Positions 27,101-35,888 of a stretch of DNA of 64,000 nt are shown piece after piece. This stretch comes from Diphasiastrum complanatum (Eukaryota > Streptophyta > Lycopodiopsida > Lycopodiales > Lycopodiaceae): assembly GCA_029204225.1 (NCBI GenBank), contig MU832644.1, positions 1 to 64,000 on the forward strand, written 5' to 3'. Each line of letters begins with the position of its first letter. Positions within the stretch are counted from its first letter, which is position 1. The notes beneath the pieces were generated by a model. The model was given only the letters and a program-made list of their open reading frames with translations. It did not search any database and was not told where the DNA came from. The translations under genes were made by a program, and so were the position numbers.

Positions 27101-27507
27101 TTTCTTGGAGGAAATTTGGTTTCTTGGCTGTCAAAGAAGCAGACAATTATTTCCTTATCATCTTGTGAAGCTGAATACAAATCTCTTACAACCACAACAA
27201 AGGAGGTTCTATGGATCAAAAGGCTACTTTTGGAGCTTAAGTGTTATGCAGATGAAGATTTACTAATTATCAAGAATGATAACATTTCTGCTCAGGCTCT
27301 TGCAAATAATCCAGTCTTTTACGCATATTGAAGTGGCTCATCATTTTGTAAGAGAAAAAGTCATTGGAGGAGAGATCTCATTGGAGCATGTTTCATCTTT
27401 AGATTGTGTTGCAGATCTTCTCACCAAGCCTCTACTCAAGAATGTCTTTATGAAGATGAGGTCTAACCTTGGCCTAATTTCAAAATCTATGTTGATAGGA
27501 ACATAAA
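24169..27507 (+). pseudogene. Copia gag-pol polyprotein, nearly complete
   Basis: A 968-codon frame to 27075, then two short frames to 27507. In order: zinc knuckle C82-C85-H90-C95; protease active site WWIDSGASSHM (Asp143); the GAG-pre-integrase HKRLGHPNF block; integrase with first Asp in VDDYTRHSW (about residue 360) and second Asp in SDSGGEY (about 401); RT from WELVEPPNN through FDVSNAFLNG and YGLKQAP to YVDD (823-826); start of RNase H. At residue 438 the integrase catalytic Glu of the usual NGVAERKNR motif is Lys (codon AAG at 25480-25482). A frameshift near 27050 moves RNase H (DRKSTSSYTIFLGGN, CEAEYKS) to another frame, and a second near 27320 deletes the RTKHIE motif before VADLLTKPLL. 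RT and protease could be intact, but integration would fail. Confidence 0.93.
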
Positions 27508-27520
27508 TTTTAAGGAGGAG

Positions 27521-27809
27521 TGTGAAGATTATTAAAATATTATCTTCCTATCTCGAGTTTGGGGTCATGACCATGATAATTTCCACTAGATTTCATGTTG
27601 TACATATAAGGAGTGTGAATTGAGCACATATCCTTCTAGTGTAGTTCGGATTTGAGTTAGATAGGTTCAATTGTAATGACATGCAGATGTTTTGATAGCA
27701 TGCAAAGTCTTATTGTATGCATGCAAGCCACATGCAATCAATGCATGCAACATGCAAAGTAGTTTCTGTGATCTACACATGTCTAGGCAATTTTATGAGT
27801 TGACATGCA
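27521..27809 (+). repeat. 3' LTR of the copia element, truncated
   Basis: It repeats the first ~289 bp of the 5' LTR with about ten differences, then ends sharply at GACATGCAG (27809). The missing part includes the R/U5 half. Confidence 0.9.
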
Positions 27810-29055
27810 GTTGCTTCCATCGAGGCCCTAAACCAGCACATAGCCACCCTGGAAGAACGCTTAAAGGCTGCTGCCCAGTCGACACCGTCGGTTCATGCAG
27901 AGCACGCCCAATTCCATGATTCGGGGCACCACTTTGATGGACCAGATGGTGGAGATGGAGCAGGATTTCAACAGCCTCCTCCTGCCACTCAAGGCTCCGC
28001 ATTTCAAGGCCAACCCCTGGGGCAAGGAGCTCAAACACCAACCAATCCATCGGGCTCTGGGGGTACCAGCTCCCAACATTTTCTTTTTCCTTTCACCGCT
28101 TCTAACCCCCTCGACACCACTAGCCCAACCTTCATTCCACGACAATTTTCTTCTGAGTCACAAAGAATTGCAGAAGCTAACCACTCGCCTCCTCTATCTC
28201 CTGATCCCGATCCACAAACCGAACACGAGATTGCCCCTGAAGCCCCAACCATCCGACATAGAATCACACCCACAGAACCAAGCAAGGAGCTGCACGCCTC
28301 TCAAGAGTTTGCAAAGAAGTATCCAACAACGAAACAGCGAGGTGGCTACATATTGCCAGATTTGGACCAGTGTCAGACACATAAAGCAGCAGTCAAACTC
28401 TTGGATCCACAATCTCTCTGGCATCATCAGATCTTCCTGCAAAGTAAGACCTCAATGGCACGGCATCTCGAAGCTCCCTCCTACATGCGCACCAATCCTT
28501 ATTACTATCCAGTAGCGAGGCGAGAACCGTTTCTTGCCACCAAGGTCAAGAACATAATCTTTTGGCCTAAGCTCACAGGCGTGGATACCGACAACTTAGC
28601 CGAAGACATGGTCACCAACTGCCGAGTATTCTACCAGAAGCACCATGGCAATCCTAATCGCGATGTCAGATACTTTGCGGATAATTGCGGCCTGGTGGCA
28701 TCTCTGGCAGAACTCAGAGGTTTTTGGGATCGAGGGTTACCCCCAATCGCCCTTGACATCAATAAACCCTTGCGGACACAAGACGACCATATCAACGTTG
28801 CAAGGCTCTATTATCGTGCTGCACTCACTTCCGCCCTGTACGTTGATATGGTGGAGCTATGGAAAACCCATAACTTTCTCCAGAGTATGCTCCATTACTA
28901 CAAACCCATGCCCTTCTTCAACAAATTACGGTGACAAATGATGGAGGGCATCGGCACGACAATCTACCACTCCCGACAACAACAGTCTCGCCTCCAAGAA
29001 GCACAAAAGATCCAGGACGAAAAGGCGTCGATTGGTGTGGGACCACCAATCCAAT
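27810..29055 (+). CDS. Unrecognised retroelement-associated ORF, copy 1 (5' truncated)
   Basis: A single frame stays open from the copia junction at 27810 to a TGA at 28932, about 374 codons. Beyond that TGA it continues in the same frame to a TAA next to a polypurine tract. There is no ATG near its start, so the N terminus is missing. Visible parts: a short coiled coil (SIEALNQHIATLEERLKAAA), a Gly/Gln/Pro/Ser-rich linker of about 150 residues, then a ~190-residue domain beginning near RGGYILPDLDQ. The domain has NPYYYPVARREPF, FWPKLTGVDTDNL, FWDRGLPPIALDINKP, NVARLYYRAALTS and MLHYYKPMPFFNKL. A second, more decayed copy lies at 35892-38655 on the minus strand, with the same motif order and the same position before a polypurine tract. 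It has no CCHC knuckle, DSG, YVDD or D,D-35-E motif. I do not recognise the family. A gag-like or extra 3' ORF of an LTR element is inferred from context. Confidence 0.6.
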
Positions 29056-29089
29056 AAGGAGGGGGATAATGTTAGCAACTATGCTAACA
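29055..29089 (+). repeat. Polypurine tract and LTR start with short inverted repeat
   Basis: AAGGAGGGGGATAA is followed at 29070 by TGTTAGCA-ACTA-TGCTAACA, an 8-bp perfect inverted repeat starting with TG. This is the expected layout of a polypurine tract plus 3' LTR start for the element that encodes the upstream ORF. The LTR end could not be located, and the sequence runs into a transposase remnant at about 29290. Confidence 0.55.
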
Positions 29090-29289
29090 TAGAGAAAATA
29101 AAAAAATAATAAGACGAATCTCTACATCCCTATACTACACCTGTAAGTAGATCTAGCCACCGCACACACTAGAAATACTTCCAACAAAGTTGTGCTATCA
29201 CCATGCATTTGTGGGTTCTCTTCCATGCTAGTCTCTGTCACAGCATGTTGCACCACACGATTAACAAACCTAGGCTAAGGCGTTGCATT

Positions 29290-31661
29290 CGCTCTTCAAA
29301 ACACTCGATCAACGAGATCTTGCAAACTAGGTCCACGTCCTATGTGTCTTCCCTCATTGAATGAAATTTGTTTGGTTGTTTGCATAATGGCATTTGCAAG
29401 ATCTATCGCAGCAGCATCATAGAGAGAAATCTGTTTTCTTTGTCCTTCTCCAGCTAACCAGCTACCATGCACTGACTCTGCCAAATTTGTTCGTGGTGTT
29501 CATGCTAGGGCCTCCACATTATCAACATTGACGATCTGCAACAATTAACAAGCAAGAATTAATATATCTATATACATACTTCATAAAAATTTGTATACAC
29601 ATGCAAACTTGAAGTGATTTCCAGATTAAAGCCTTACAAGAGACATCAGATTTTCCCAGTGCGCTATTCTGAGATTCCACCAACTCATCCAAGAATCCAT
29701 ATATTGAAGGTCATTGTCTTTCACTTTTCTTGTGCTCCGCCACGTTCTAATCTGCCTATACATAGAAATTGCTCTCTCTTTGCTTGTTGCCTTCCTCCAA
29801 CTTTCACACAATTCAACATGGCGCTTTATGTGCTATTTAGCGACAAATCTATCTGTGTGAATTTTAAGGCTTTGCTCCCAATGAAATAAACATGATCTCT
29901 CTCTACCATCCATACTGTTACTTTGATTGTGTACATTGCACGCCAATTCGCTTGTGCCTCATCTGCCATAAACCCATTAAAATTTGGTCGATTGTGATTA
30001 TTTTTCATCGCCACTGCATTGAGCTTCTCCCAAAACAGGACTTGTGCACCCTCATCTTCTTCTTTCATTTCACATGTTGCTATTGTGAGCAATTCTTGCA
30101 AGTTGTCCATGAGAGAAGACATTGTTAGTAGGTAACAATGAAATAGAGGACAAAAATAAAAAATATGATAGAATCTTGGCAATTTTATTTACTATGCTTA
30201 CTTTGGATCATACACATGGGCAGCCATTGTCACCCATCCATTTACTCTGTGTGTGTGATCAAAACATTATCCAAGCTCTTTTCAAATCGCCAAATTCCTC
30301 TCTGTTCATCCTAACAACAAGGTCCACTCCAGAGGCATCACCTTTTGTCGACATCTTGAACACATGACACCTATCTATATATCCTCCTTGTCCTGGAAAT
30401 AACATACCATGGGAAAAATCATAGCGACAAGTTCTCTTGAGGTTGAACAACGAGTCAAGAGAATCTAATGGAGGACAAAAGTCCTTTTTTGCAATGTTCA
30501 CCATCCTCCGAAATCCAATTTGCATGACTAGAGGTTGAAACTCCTTTGCCACTATACCTATGTCTACATTTGTCATGTCATCTCCTCCAGTGACACAGGT
30601 TGTAATCAAGTCTCTAGCTATTTCCATTTGAATTTTTCTGGGACCAGCATCTCTGTCAACTCGAAGTATATTTGCAACCTTATCTCTTATTGTTTGTAAT
30701 CGTTGCTTGCTCACACCTATGCGAATAGGATGGTCATGTACTCCTGAGTGTATCACTAGCCTAGTTTCTCTTGTATTTTCAGGAATTACGTAATAGACCA
30801 CAAATGTGCATACAGTAATACATATTGGCACAAACTTGCAAAAAAAGCACTTAAGAGAGCCATATTGACCAGCACACTCAGAGAATTGTGGACATACTCT
30901 GAGTACTTGACCAGAAAAATGAAGTCCGTTTGGTAGTCCCTTTTCTATCTCTCCCTCCACAGTTTTGATTAGGACACTCGTGCAGACCTGCACATATACT
31001 TTTGCACACATTTCCATTAAAAACAACATTTGATGTCACTGGTTTGGTCCACAGATGTCCGTCGTATTTTTGTTGCATGCCATCCCATGTGGTAGAAACA
31101 TCATCCACCCCTGAGATCTCAAAAGCAATGTTGCCATCATACTCCAAAGGCAACTCAGACACACGTAGTCACATGCAGACAAGAGTCTCCACAAGGTTCC
31201 ATCTTTTCCTCCCATTAATATTTGCTCCGTTGTGGAATGTTCAAAATCATGATTTGTCTTATTTGGACTATTCTCATGCACCCCCAAACTTTCGTCATCA
31301 GAACACAAATCATCTTCAAGGATAGTCTTATTTGCATCTGAAGTAGAATCTGCAATATCCACAAAAATGAAATCATCATTGCAAGTTGATTTGCACTCCT
31401 TCACACAGTATACGCCAGCAAGAGATTTTTCCAACACAAACATCTTCATTCCATCCACTGCCACCAGTGGTTGCACTTCTACCTCTTCCTCAATAAAGAA
31501 TTTTCAGGCATCAGTATTCCAAAAATCTTCACCCTTGTATAGTTGACTTTCAAAACATCCTCAAAGAAAGTCTTAGTAAGAACAGCTTTGCTGCCATGCT
31601 GCCATGGAAGCTTCGTGCAGGTCTTATTGGTATTCTCAAGATAGATCTTGATACTATCCAT
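29290..31661 (-). pseudogene. Mutator-like (MULE-type) transposase gene, decayed, with introns
   Basis: Several minus-strand frames read in order as one gene. The N-terminal part has PWQHGSKAVLTKTFFEDVLK. A central YDGHLWTKPVTSN block is followed by a zinc-finger-like region (LKCFFCKFVPIC, VVYYVIPENTRETRLVIHSG, VHDHPIRIG) resembling FLYWCH/GCM-type fingers. Next come FPGQGGYIDRCHVFKMS and WVTMAAHVYDP, then the DDE-type core segment NFNGFMADEAQANWRAM. The C-terminal part has WRKATSKERAISMYRQIRTW and LAESVHGSWLAGEGQ. Two introns are visible. One has donor GTAAGC at 30201, a TACTAAC branch-like site and an acceptor near 30095. The other runs from donor GTAAGG at 29637 to TTGCAG at 29536. Frameshifts near 31480 and 31030 and several stops kill it. 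Terminal inverted repeats were not found. Family assignment is from remembered motif patterns. Confidence 0.65.
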
Positions 31662-32144
31662 TTGTTTTCAACTATTTTCTCTACTCCCAAAATGATCTTT
31701 TCAATTTGTTTTCAGCTGTTTTCTCTACTCCCACAAGTACAAGGATATTCGGTGTTGTTTTGTGACTCTTTTCTTGTCTTTTGAATCAAAATTCGAATAT
31801 ACCCAAGTAAATTTATATTTTATACCCCCCAAATCCCGCTTTGAGTTCTATTGGGCCCCTCTCCAGCGAATATATTGTGATATGTTAAATAAATTATCTT
31901 CTAGCGAGTTAAAACACAGGTGGTAAAATGTGGTGCATCCATCATGTCTCTTGCCAAGGCGAAACTATGATATGTAAGAAAAAGATGTTAGGCAATCAGT
32001 CTTGTTGCTACTCTCAACCTGCCTCTATTTCATGATGTACCTCCTTATGATTTACTAGTGTATTATAGGAGGCTTGTGCTTTCAATTTCTTAAAAATTTT
32101 ATATAAAAAAATGTGTTTTCATAAAAGAATTTCTCTCTCCCTCG
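31662..32144. other. No gene seen
   Basis: AT-rich spacer between the transposase remnant and the GC-rich hairpin. No supportable feature. Confidence 0.35.
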
Positions 32145-32232
32145 AATGCCCTCCCTCTCGCGTTCTGACACTCCCGGCAGGTCGCCGAGTAGCTCTCGGC
32201 GAGGAGTGTCAGAGCGCGAGAGGGAGGGCATT
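32145..32232. repeat. Compact GC-rich hairpin
   Basis: Arms 32145-32174 and 32203-32232 are inverted copies, 29 of 30 bp paired. The 28-base middle contains its own hairpin, TCGCCGAG...CTCGGCGA with a 5-base loop. An RNA of either strand would fold into a ~88-nt stem-loop. It could be a foldback element or a small-RNA precursor. There is no expression evidence. Confidence 0.75.
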
Positions 32233-32260
32233 TGAGAAGGAGTGGGTCACGCAATGGTGG

Positions 32261-32442
32261 CCGGGGGGAAGCCCTCGCCGGCGAGGGTTGTCCTCCGGTT
32301 GTTTGGGTGGGTGGGGGTTTAGAGTTTTAGGGCCGGGGGAAAGCCCTCGCCGGCGAGAGTTGTCCCCCGGTTATTTGGGTGGGTGGGGGTTAGGGTTTTA
32401 GGGTGGGGGGAGCCCTCATCGGCGAGCTATGTCCCCTGGCCA
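32261..32442. repeat. GC-rich tandem repeat, period about 72 bp, 2.5 units
   Basis: Units begin near 32261 (CCGGGGGGAAGCCCTCGCCG), 32333 and 32403. Each has a CCGGCGAG-GTTGTCC-CCGGTT block, then TTTGGGTGGGTGGGGGTT and TTTTAGGG. The TTAGGG-like words resemble plant telomere repeats but are not a (TTTAGGG)n array. Confidence 0.7.
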
Positions 32443-32485
32443 TCGAAAGTTAAATAAAAAATGCTAGCAGGAAAGAAGAGAGAGA

Positions 32486-33003
32486 GAATGTATGCTGTGA
32501 TAGACAAAACGTGATTCCCGCGTTTTGATTTGTCCGTTCGAAAATTAGGGTTTTGACTTATCTTGACCATAAGCATTGCAAATTATGGTTTTGACCATTG
32601 ACTTATCTTGACCATAAGTGAAGTATTGCTATTTATGGTTTTGACTAGGTGTCAATTGCAAGGGTGAAATATTGTTAATTATGGTTTTGGCTAGGTGTCA
32701 ATTGCATGCATTCATCCTCTTGGAAACTTCTATTTCCAATCTTGGGAGAGATGCTTGGAATCAAAAGAGGTTTTTTAAGAGAGAGAATTTGTTAATAAGA
32801 AACAGGTTTATGGTGAGAATTTTAGGGCGACGATGGAAAAAGTCCAAAGAATGTATGTTGTGATAGACAAAACGTGATTCCCGCGTTTTGATTCGTCCGT
32901 TTAAAAATTAGGGTTTTGACTTATCTTGACCATAAGTGAAGTATGCTAATTATGGTTTTGACTAGGTGTCAATTGCATGCATTCATGCTATTGAAAACTT
33001 CTA
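32486..33003. repeat. Direct duplication, 32486-32735 and 32852-33003
   Basis: GAATGTATG-TGTGATAGACA and AAACGTGATTCCCGCGTTTT, then TTAGGGTTTTGACTTATCTT and TAGGTGTCAATTGCATGCAT, occur in both copies in order. Copy 1 contains an additional internal repetition of the TTATGGTTTTGACTAGGTGT word. The reason for the duplication is not visible. Confidence 0.65.
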
Positions 33004-33025
33004 TTGAAAAAGTGCAGAGAATGTC

Positions 33026-33029
<4 letters not shown>

Positions 33030-33066
<37 letters not shown>

Positions 33067-33108
33067 AGAGAGAGAGAGAGAATGAATGTCAGTTGAGAGA
33101 ATGTCAGT

Positions 33109-33167
<59 letters not shown>
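33030..33167. repeat. Interrupted (AG)n microsatellites
   Basis: AG tracts at 33030-33063, 33068-33080 and 33112-33167, separated by short GAATGTCAGTTGAGAGAATG-type spacers. Confidence 0.95.
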
Positions 33168-33169
<2 letters not shown>

Positions 33170-33175
33170 CTTCTG

Positions 33176-33370
33176 ATACGATCCATTCTCGGTGGTGAGA
33201 TCCTATTGAGCCTGATCCGAAGTCTGATTATGTTTGAGCCTGATCCGTTTGAGCCTGATCTGTTTGAGCAGTCTGATCCAATGATAAGTCTAATCCGTTG
33301 AGAATTCTGATCCGTTTGAGCAGTCTGATCCGTTGCGAAGTCTGATCTGCCTGATCCGTATCAATTTTCA
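33176..33370. repeat. Degenerate short-period repeat of CTGATCCG words
   Basis: CTGATCCG or close variants (with GTTTGAGC spacers) recur about ten times in ~190 bp. Further down, GAAGCGAGAAGAAGCTTCTG recurs at about 33430 and 33490. It is non-coding and of unknown origin. Confidence 0.5.
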
Positions 33371-34023
33371 GGTTTAGGGTGTGGGAAGGGGCTTAATCCG
33401 GAAGCGAGAAGCGAGAAGAATCGATCCAGAAAAAGTGAGAAGAAGCTTCTGTCAACCAGGAAGCGCTCCATACCATTCAGGGACAGCGGAAGCGAGAAGA
33501 AGCTTCTGATAAGCAGGAAGCGATCTAGAATCTTGAAGTTTTAAACAAATCCGATTTTTATCAAATCCGGGACAGCGGCAGGTCATTTTTACCTACACGA
33601 ATCCGACATCTCAACCATGATGTTATCATTCTACAGGAGAAAAACTGTAGAGGAATAAACAATTGAGCCAAAGGTCTGTTCAATTGGAGTGAGATAATCA
33701 CTACAGGTAGTGAAGGGAAACTTGTTAGATTCATCAGAGAAATGTGTGTGGTGTTTCGTTAAGCATATAAGAGGCATTCTTATTCCATGTACTTTCATTG
33801 TACACTAATTGTTTCCTGGTCGTTACTTAATAAAAGCATGGGCTTCTCTCACGAAGGCATGCCCTTAAACGTCTTTGACTTGCACTTTAAGTATTACGCA
33901 TGCCCTTAAGTGTCTGTGACTTTTACAAAGTGAAAAATGTTTGTTTAACAACTTACATTTCCTAAATTTTTTCACAGATTCATAGCTTCTACAGTCCATG
34001 AACATATGAACAAGGTATAACTC
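33371..34023. other. No gene seen
   Basis: Spacer with CATGCCCTTAA words repeated at about 33860 and 33900. No supportable gene. Confidence 0.35.
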
Positions 34024-34520
34024 GTGAAGAAGACAGATTTAATAATCTTTGTATGTTTTCTGCATTATGCTTGCTTGATGCTCGCTTTTTTACGCTCGTC
34101 TTTTTTGCACCCCCATTTCCACTTTGAGTCGTCGTCTTCAGGTTTTACTTTTGTACCTGTAACAACATCCCATAATTCGTTGGCGATTAGCAAGGTCTTC
34201 ATCTTAAATTTCCACAAATGATAATTGGATCCATTCAGCTTGTCTGTGATAAGACCAGCTTTACTTTGAGAACCCATCTGGAACTTAGTCTATCGATTGT
34301 ATCGATGACGCTAAGATGTGGTAACGCCAACAACAAGAAATCAATTCTCTGATACTGAAAGGTTGAAAAGAACTGAAGAGTATGATATCAATTTGATATC
34401 GCGAAAGATATCAAGTATTAGTCGCTCTGATATCATGTTGGAATCAGATAAAGAAGTAGTGAAAACTCTCTGATACCATGTCGGTATCAGATAAAGAGTA
34501 ATGATTTTGCTCTGATACCA
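34024..34520 (-). pseudogene. Ty1/copia 5' fragment: primer site and gag start
   Basis: On the minus strand, a primer-binding site TGGTATCAGAGC lies at 34520-34509. It is part of a three-unit tandem repeat (about 34425-34525) of which a second unit also carries TGGTATCAGAG. Downstream, an ATG at 34277 starts a gag frame (LITDKLNGSNYHLWKFKMKT, then LLIANELWDVVTGTKVKP) with the NY-LW-FKM signature. After 70 codons it stops at 34065, and no further gag or pol can be followed. The LTR should lie just above 34520, but its far end was not found. Confidence 0.7.
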
Positions 34521-34524
34521 TATC

Positions 34525-35888
34525 GGTAAGTGGTGTGTAGAAGATAGGTCTGGCTCGAAAAAAAACAAATGAAAATAATTCGTGTGTCTAGAAAGTGCAT
34601 GGCGGAATAAACTATCTTCATCTTTCCAATGCATGACTACGCCTATCAATTTCAAACGGGAGGAAGAAAATGAGACACCTGAGTGGGTAAATGTGATTGT
34701 GTTATGAAATTTGGATTGGTAAATAATCCTTGTAAGAAAATTGCATAACACTGGTTTATCTAATTCATTAAGTTGAATTTATTTCAAATATCTATAGGAC
34801 CATGAGTTGATCCTATTTGTTATTGGAAATTGTGACATGGAATGAGAATGGCCCTTGGTTCACATTTGTATTGTAATGAGCCTTATTCCTAAGAGTTGGA
34901 ACTCTCAGATGGTAGGAATTCAAGAATGATAGTACCAACTAGATGGGTTGTTTTATGTGACAATAAAACCATATGTAGATTCTTGTTAAATCACAGTTGA
35001 TCCATTAGGAACAAATATGAAGGTACTCTAGTACTTGGTGCATATCTAATGTAGGAAATCCAGATGGAATTTTTAAGACCTCTAGATTATCGGATATTGA
35101 GGCTAAAGATCTTCTTAAAGGAATGAAATTCCTTGTACCATTTCGGATATAGAAATAGGATATCTATTGGTATATACTTCAATTGTTTGGAATTCTTTTA
35201 AGGGAGAATTCAATGGTAGCAAGTATTTTTTGGAAATGGTTGAAGATCAGATCCTATGTTGGATATAGGATGGTCAGATAGTCTTTTTGATTTTTGATGA
35301 GCAGATCTAAAAGCAAAAAACTTTCTTGGAGATAATATTGATGGTATGAGACATTAGTGATTTCAAAGGGGAATTTTTGTGCGGGAATGATCTGTAGACC
35401 AGTGGTTAGTATTTACATTATTAGTAATGCTAACAGTTGAAACCATTGGTTAAACTTGTTTAGGGTATTTGGAGAGGTCATGAGATATAGATCTAGATCC
35501 CTCAATGGTATCTCATAAATTCCAAATTGGAAATCCTTAAAAGCTATTTCTCACTTTTTAAGAACCCTTACTTCTTTTGAATTTCTTAGATGTGGACCTC
35601 ACACTAAAATTCATATGATCCTTCCAATATGAGAATTTCTTTCCTGAAGAATTGTTTTTAATTATGTGAATTACTACTTGGATAAAGCTTGGAATGTTTT
35701 CAAGATGTTGGCATTTTCAATTTCTTAATCCTGGATTGTCTCTTATGCATAGATAGTGCTCAAATAGATGATAGTTACTATCACTCGTATTGAGAAATCG
35801 GGTTGGATTTACACATGTAGGGTGCCAAATCCCTCTCACTTATTAACTAGGGTTAGGGTTGCCTTGGGATCCGCAAACCCTTCTATAG
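34525..35888. other. No gene seen
   Basis: 1.36 kb with no supportable gene. The left neighbour suggests a copia LTR at its start, and the right neighbour suggests the 3' LTR of the unknown element near 35888. Neither could be delimited. Confidence 0.35.

Larger units (their letters stand above)
22163..27809 (+). mobile_element. Near full-length Ty1/copia element inserted in the gypsy LTR
   Basis: The structure is 5' LTR (22163-22892), initiator-Met primer site (22893-22904), a ~760-bp leader, gag, pol in copia order (protease, integrase, RT, RNase H), a purine-rich tract AAGGAGGAG just before 27521, and a 3' LTR beginning TGTGAAGATT at 27521. The 3' LTR keeps only its first ~289 bp and stops at 27809, where unrelated sequence begins. 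The two LTR starts align closely with a few substitutions, so the insertion is fairly young, but gag-pol carries several frameshifts, stops and a mutated integrase catalytic residue. A target duplication cannot be tested because the 3' end is missing. Confidence 0.92.

Noticed and set aside
32330-32405. Interstitial telomere array
   Set aside because: Only isolated TTTTAGGG/TTAGGG words occur inside a longer minisatellite unit.
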